Part shown: positions 60,764 to 64,000 of the stretch, piece by piece
How positions within the stretch are numbered: the stretch's first letter is position 1
Layout of the letters: the number at the start of each line of letters is the position of its first letter
Source: Diplonema japonicum
Lineage: Eukaryota > Euglenozoa > Diplonemea > Diplonemida > Diplonemidae
Reading direction: 5' to 3'
Assembly (NCBI GenBank): GCA_964019335.1
Contig: OZ025716.1
Coordinates: 124,001 to 188,000 of the forward strand
DNA length: 64,000 nucleotides
Program-made: the position numbers and the translations under genes
Notes under the pieces: generated by a model
Told to the model about the DNA's origin: nothing
The model's input: only the letters and a program-made list of their open reading frames with translations
The model's database searches: none

Positions 60764-60772
<9 letters not shown>
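60655..60772 (-). repeat. Dispersed repeat R3, unbroken inverted copy
   Basis: GTTGTTCGCACGAGCAAAAA, then AAAGCTGCGAAAGTTTTTTG, then CTCGGCACAAGTTGCATATA. It shows R3 without the c2 insertion. Confidence 0.65.
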
Positions 60773-60796
<24 letters not shown>

Positions 60797-60926
60797 AACG
60801 TCAAAATACCTCTCATAACAGGAAGCAATCAAAATTAAAAACCCGTTCCCCCTCCCCCCTTCCTTTTTTTTTTTGGCTGACCCTTTTTGGCACCCCGTGG
60901 TAGTTGTCTGTCAGCTAAGTGGCCCT

Positions 60927-60957
<31 letters not shown>

Positions 60958-61676
60958 GGAGGCCCAAGCGAAAGGGAAAATCCCCCCGAAAACTACCATT
61001 GACACAAAGCTGGCCGAGACTTGATTTTTTTTTTTCTTTTATTTTTTTTTTTTTTTTTATTCAAACAGTAGTCGGCCAGTTTTTTTTTCGTTTCTCTTTC
61101 TTTTTTTTTTCTTTCAGTACCCCCGAATGTGTTTTCGAAAATTGAGTTGGGTCCAAACAAAGGGGAATGTTTTGAGCTGGACAAATACGCTTGGAGTACC
61201 TCTCAGAAGTACCCCTTTTTTTTTTTTTTTTTTATCACAAGAGGTGCAGCAAGGCACAGATTCACCTGGCATGTGGGCAGATGAGGAGAAACAGGAGGGG
61301 AAAGGTCCTTTTACTCTCCTCAAAATTCTTACTTCCTTTCACGTACTGAAATTGACAGTCTAAAAAAAAAAAAAAAAAAAGAATGAGAGGCTTTTTTTTT
61401 TTTTTTTTTTTCCCTGGAAAGAGAGAAAAAAAAAAAGAAAAAAAGGAAAAAAGAAAAATTGCTGTCTTTTGTACTTACTTGTAAAAAGGGAAAAAGAAAC
61501 AAAAAAAAACAATAATAATTAAAAAAAAAGAAAGAAAAAAAAGGGGGGGGGAAACGAACTCATTTTTTTTGAATATCAACTGGTCTTTAAACGATCACCT
61601 GGGGGGGGGGGGGGGGGGGGGGGGGCTATGTGTACTAGTAATCAACCGGGCTGGGTAATTCTTTTTCAAAAAAAGG

Positions 61677-61710
<34 letters not shown>

Positions 61711-61932
61711 ATATTCCTATCTTTGAGCCTTAGTGAGTCAGGGCCAGGGTTCCTTTGTGTGAGTGGGTGCTATTTCTAGAAGAACAAGTAATTACAGTTT
61801 CTGGAGAGAAGGGCCTGACTTTTGTGTCCATGCTGCAAACTCTGGTGAGCTAAGGGGACCGTAAAAAGTTTTGTTTTCTTTCAACCTTCTTCATTAGCAC
61901 TGCTTATCGAACCCAGTCCGAACTTTTAACTG

Positions 61933-61965
<33 letters not shown>

Positions 61966-62061
61966 ATATACACTATTATTATTTTATCGGTAAATACTTA
62001 AAAAGAAAAAGTTTACTTTCCCTCAGAACTCTTTTAACCACTAAACCCACACATGTCATAT

Positions 62062-62097
<36 letters not shown>

Positions 62098-62100
62098 AAG

Positions 62101-62770
62101 CTTATTTATTGCCAACAAATAATGAGTCATTATTTAACTCAGGGTCTTCCGGTTCAAAATGGGTTTTTTTTCGATAGACCTGCGATACTTTTTGGCCGAT
62201 CTTTTGACCTTTTTTTTTTTTTTTTCAAAAAAAGAAAATAAATAAAAATAGGGGGAATTGCGGAATGGCAGCAAAGAGTTTCGCTAACCAAGTTGTCGTC
62301 TGACATTTTGAGGAATTCCATTTAGAAGGAACTATGTTTGATGGAAGAAGCGCATCGTGGTTTTCTTTCAACTAATACTAAAACCACTCGCCCCGTGATA
62401 AAAAGAGAAAAATTCCTCACAAAGGGGCAACCCCTGCCCCCCCATGGGCCTACCGCAGGCACAAGAAATTCGCCGGTCTACGTTGACGGTAACGAGTGTT
62501 AAACCTTCGTCATTTGAGTCACTCACTCTTCACTGCTTTCACTGTTTTTTTTGGGGATTTTCCTGCATTTAAAGGGGAAGTAAGGCACTTATTCCCACTT
62601 TTAAGGGCCGGAATGGCCTCAGATGGCCAAAAATAGTCAAAATACCCCCACCCTAAATGATTTTTTCAGGGGTTGGGTACATTTTTTCCACGACAAGACC
62701 CATTTTGAAGCCCCATAATTTAACTCCAAATCTCATTATTTAACTGCAAAAAATCATTATTTAACTAGCT
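62101..62770 (-). mobile_element. Deleted tyrosine-recombinase element, copy c3
   Basis: Left part (62,101-62,155): TTATTTATTGCCAACAAATA as in c1. Then about 310 bp of other sequence. At 62,490-62,560 the c1 inner-left part returns (TTCGTCATTTGAGTCACTCA), then at 62,567-62,770 the c1 right part (matching 29,891-30,090) including CATTATTTAACT blocks. The whole recombinase gene is missing. Confidence 0.7.
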
Positions 62771-62985
62771 ACTTTTTTTTTGGCGCCATTGCGCGAATTT
62801 CTTTTTTTCACCTTGTTTGGCTAAATGCTGCCCTTTTTCGGCATTATTGAGGGGTTAGTGGTTTAAAAAAAAAAAAAAAAAAAAAAAACTTTTTTATATG
62901 TTTTTTAATTTATATACCGGTAAGAAAACAACCTACACCTTCTACCTTTTAATTTTTATTATTTGGTACTACTAGATACGTTCTT

Positions 62986-63023
<38 letters not shown>

Positions 63024-63100
63024 TTTGTGTTGATGTTTGCTGCCCACACCCTTTGGATCTTTAGAAGAATTCTGTAATATTTCAAACGGAGGAGGAAAGA

Positions 63101-63137
<37 letters not shown>

Positions 63138-64000
63138 ACACCTGTAAAGAACTATGGCACAAACGATTTGATTGTCGGAGTGCTGGAAAAAAAAAAAAAA
63201 AAAAAAAAAAAAACTAAAGGGGCCCCCCGAATAATCCCTTTATTTGGGCAGTGGAGGGGGGGTGTTTGGGCTCCAAAAAAAAAAAAAAGAATTATTTGGA
63301 ATACACTTATTTGGGTTGTACTTATTTGGGCTAGGGAGCCTGCCACATGGAAAGCAGGGAGCGGGGCTTAGAGCACTTCGGAAATCTTAACATGCCAAAT
63401 CGTGCCAAGATTTTTTTCATGCCCTTTTTTTTCCAAGGGAAATTTTAACAGTTTTTCTCCCAGGCTGTGGAGACCCACAAACGTTGCAGACAAACCGCCT
63501 GGTTTTGGCGTTAGGTTGCAGGGGTCTGAGTTGGGAGGCTGCTGGAGTCTCGTCAGGTGTAGTGTCCATTGTAACACCCGCAACAACGTTCTGTGCTGCA
63601 CTGTCTAAAGCCCGACCCCTTCAAAGTGCTTACTTCGCTAAGTGCCCTTAGCTGTATGGTCTCCTCGGAACTACCTGACCTTTCTCATGTGCCTGCCCTA
63701 CCCACAGTGCCACGTTGATTCGGCGCTCTGCTGTCATCAACGTCCTGCCTCGGCTGCTTGGGGTGCCACAGCCCCCCCTAACCCCTCAAAATGGCGGGAG
63801 GTCTGAATCGCCGGCGCCACACAGAAGCAGCTTCACAATACGTACTTTTCCTTTTCAATCGATTGTTATATTTGTACTTATAAAATATAGCGCGCATTCG
63901 ACGACACTGGTCAAGCGACTGGCACCTTCCGAAGAAGGGCCTCCCACGTCCGCCGGGTTGAGCAGAGGATGCCCCGGGGCGGCTGTTCCAGTCTGATCAT
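62771..64000. other. Terminal region without a supported gene
   Basis: T-runs and A-runs to about 63,210. 63,300-64,000 is complex, non-repetitive DNA with open frames running to the window edge (63,402-63,608; 63,715 on), one ending in a Cys-rich RCSVHCNTRNNVLCC. None has a pattern strong enough to call a gene. Confidence 0.5.

Larger units (their letters stand above)
59655..62100. other. Accessory spacer
   Basis: R1 fragment (59,727), element c4 (60,213), R3 (60,655), a G-run of about 26 at 61,600, and many A/T runs. 61,700-61,930 is complex but has no ORF or repeat I recognise. Confidence 0.5.

Noticed and set aside
63402..63608. Possible piggyBac-type Cys-rich tail (RCSVHCNTRNNVLCC)
   Set aside because: Cys spacing fits only loosely and no upstream transposase motif is seen.
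63715..63996. Open frame running off the window edge
   Set aside because: No ATG start, no motif, and only 93 codons visible.
1..64000. CRISPR arrays, bacterial operons, Shine-Dalgarno sites
   Set aside because: No regular direct repeats with spacers. The genes, introns and intergenic DNA are eukaryotic in type.
1..64000. Spliced-leader RNA gene
   Set aside because: Acceptor-like sites suggest trans-splicing, but no candidate leader gene with a donor and Sm-like site was found in this window.

Overview
The window looks like nuclear DNA of a single-celled eukaryote. Genes are long, mostly intronless ORFs. Three places are best read as GT-AG introns: one 36 nt long inside a kinase, and two in a giant ankyrin gene. 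Non-coding DNA is crowded with A, T, C and G homopolymers. From about 0.3 to 42.7 kb every cellular gene lies on the plus strand, and most starts have a pyrimidine tract ending in AG a short way upstream. That pattern resembles the directional gene arrays and trans-splice acceptors of Euglenozoa (diplonemids, kinetoplastids). This assignment is inference: I found no spliced-leader RNA gene, rRNA or classical tRNA, so the species is not identified.

Layout, 0-42.7 kb, in order: ubiquitin-like/LRR protein with a CaaX end; protein kinase with ankyrin repeats; small unknown protein; Patched/RND-type membrane protein with a sterol-sensing-like region; RasGEF; a truncated secreted EEP (DNase I-like) nuclease; a degraded RasGEF copy; a LINE-tail-like ORF; the full EEP nuclease with mucin-like stalk and membrane anchor; F-box/Ras-like GTPase fusion with a CaaX end; second F-box protein; ubiquitin-like/TPR-like repeat protein; GNAT acetyltransferase; unknown protein; EXS/XPR1-type protein; SLC52-type riboflavin transporter; PHO80-like cyclin; carboxylesterase; and a 2,287-residue ADP-ribosyltransferase/zinc-finger/ankyrin protein. 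The 8.0-15.5 kb part is a tandem segmental duplication, since rearranged.

The only antisense gene in this half is a tyrosine recombinase at 28.8-29.8 kb, inside a mobile element. Its left end is a 121-nt hairpin and its two flanks carry inverted repeats. Three related copies (47.96-48.70, 60.21-60.35 and 62.10-62.77 kb) lack the recombinase. The hairpin is kept in the 48-kb copy with paired base changes. This is the best candidate in the window for an undescribed system.

From 42.7 to 64 kb the DNA changes to a repeat-rich accessory compartment. It holds two zinc-finger paralogues that share a 235-bp near-identical core, two more LINE-tail ORFs, a Mutator-like transposase remnant, a 991-bp element with terminal inverted repeats and Pol III-box-like sequences, and at least six families of short dispersed repeats. 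Functionally, the core genes lean towards signalling (Ras exchange factor, degenerate GTPase, kinase, cyclin, ADP-ribosyltransferase, ubiquitin-like and F-box proteins) and towards the cell surface (nuclease, esterase, transporters, sterol-sensing-like permease).
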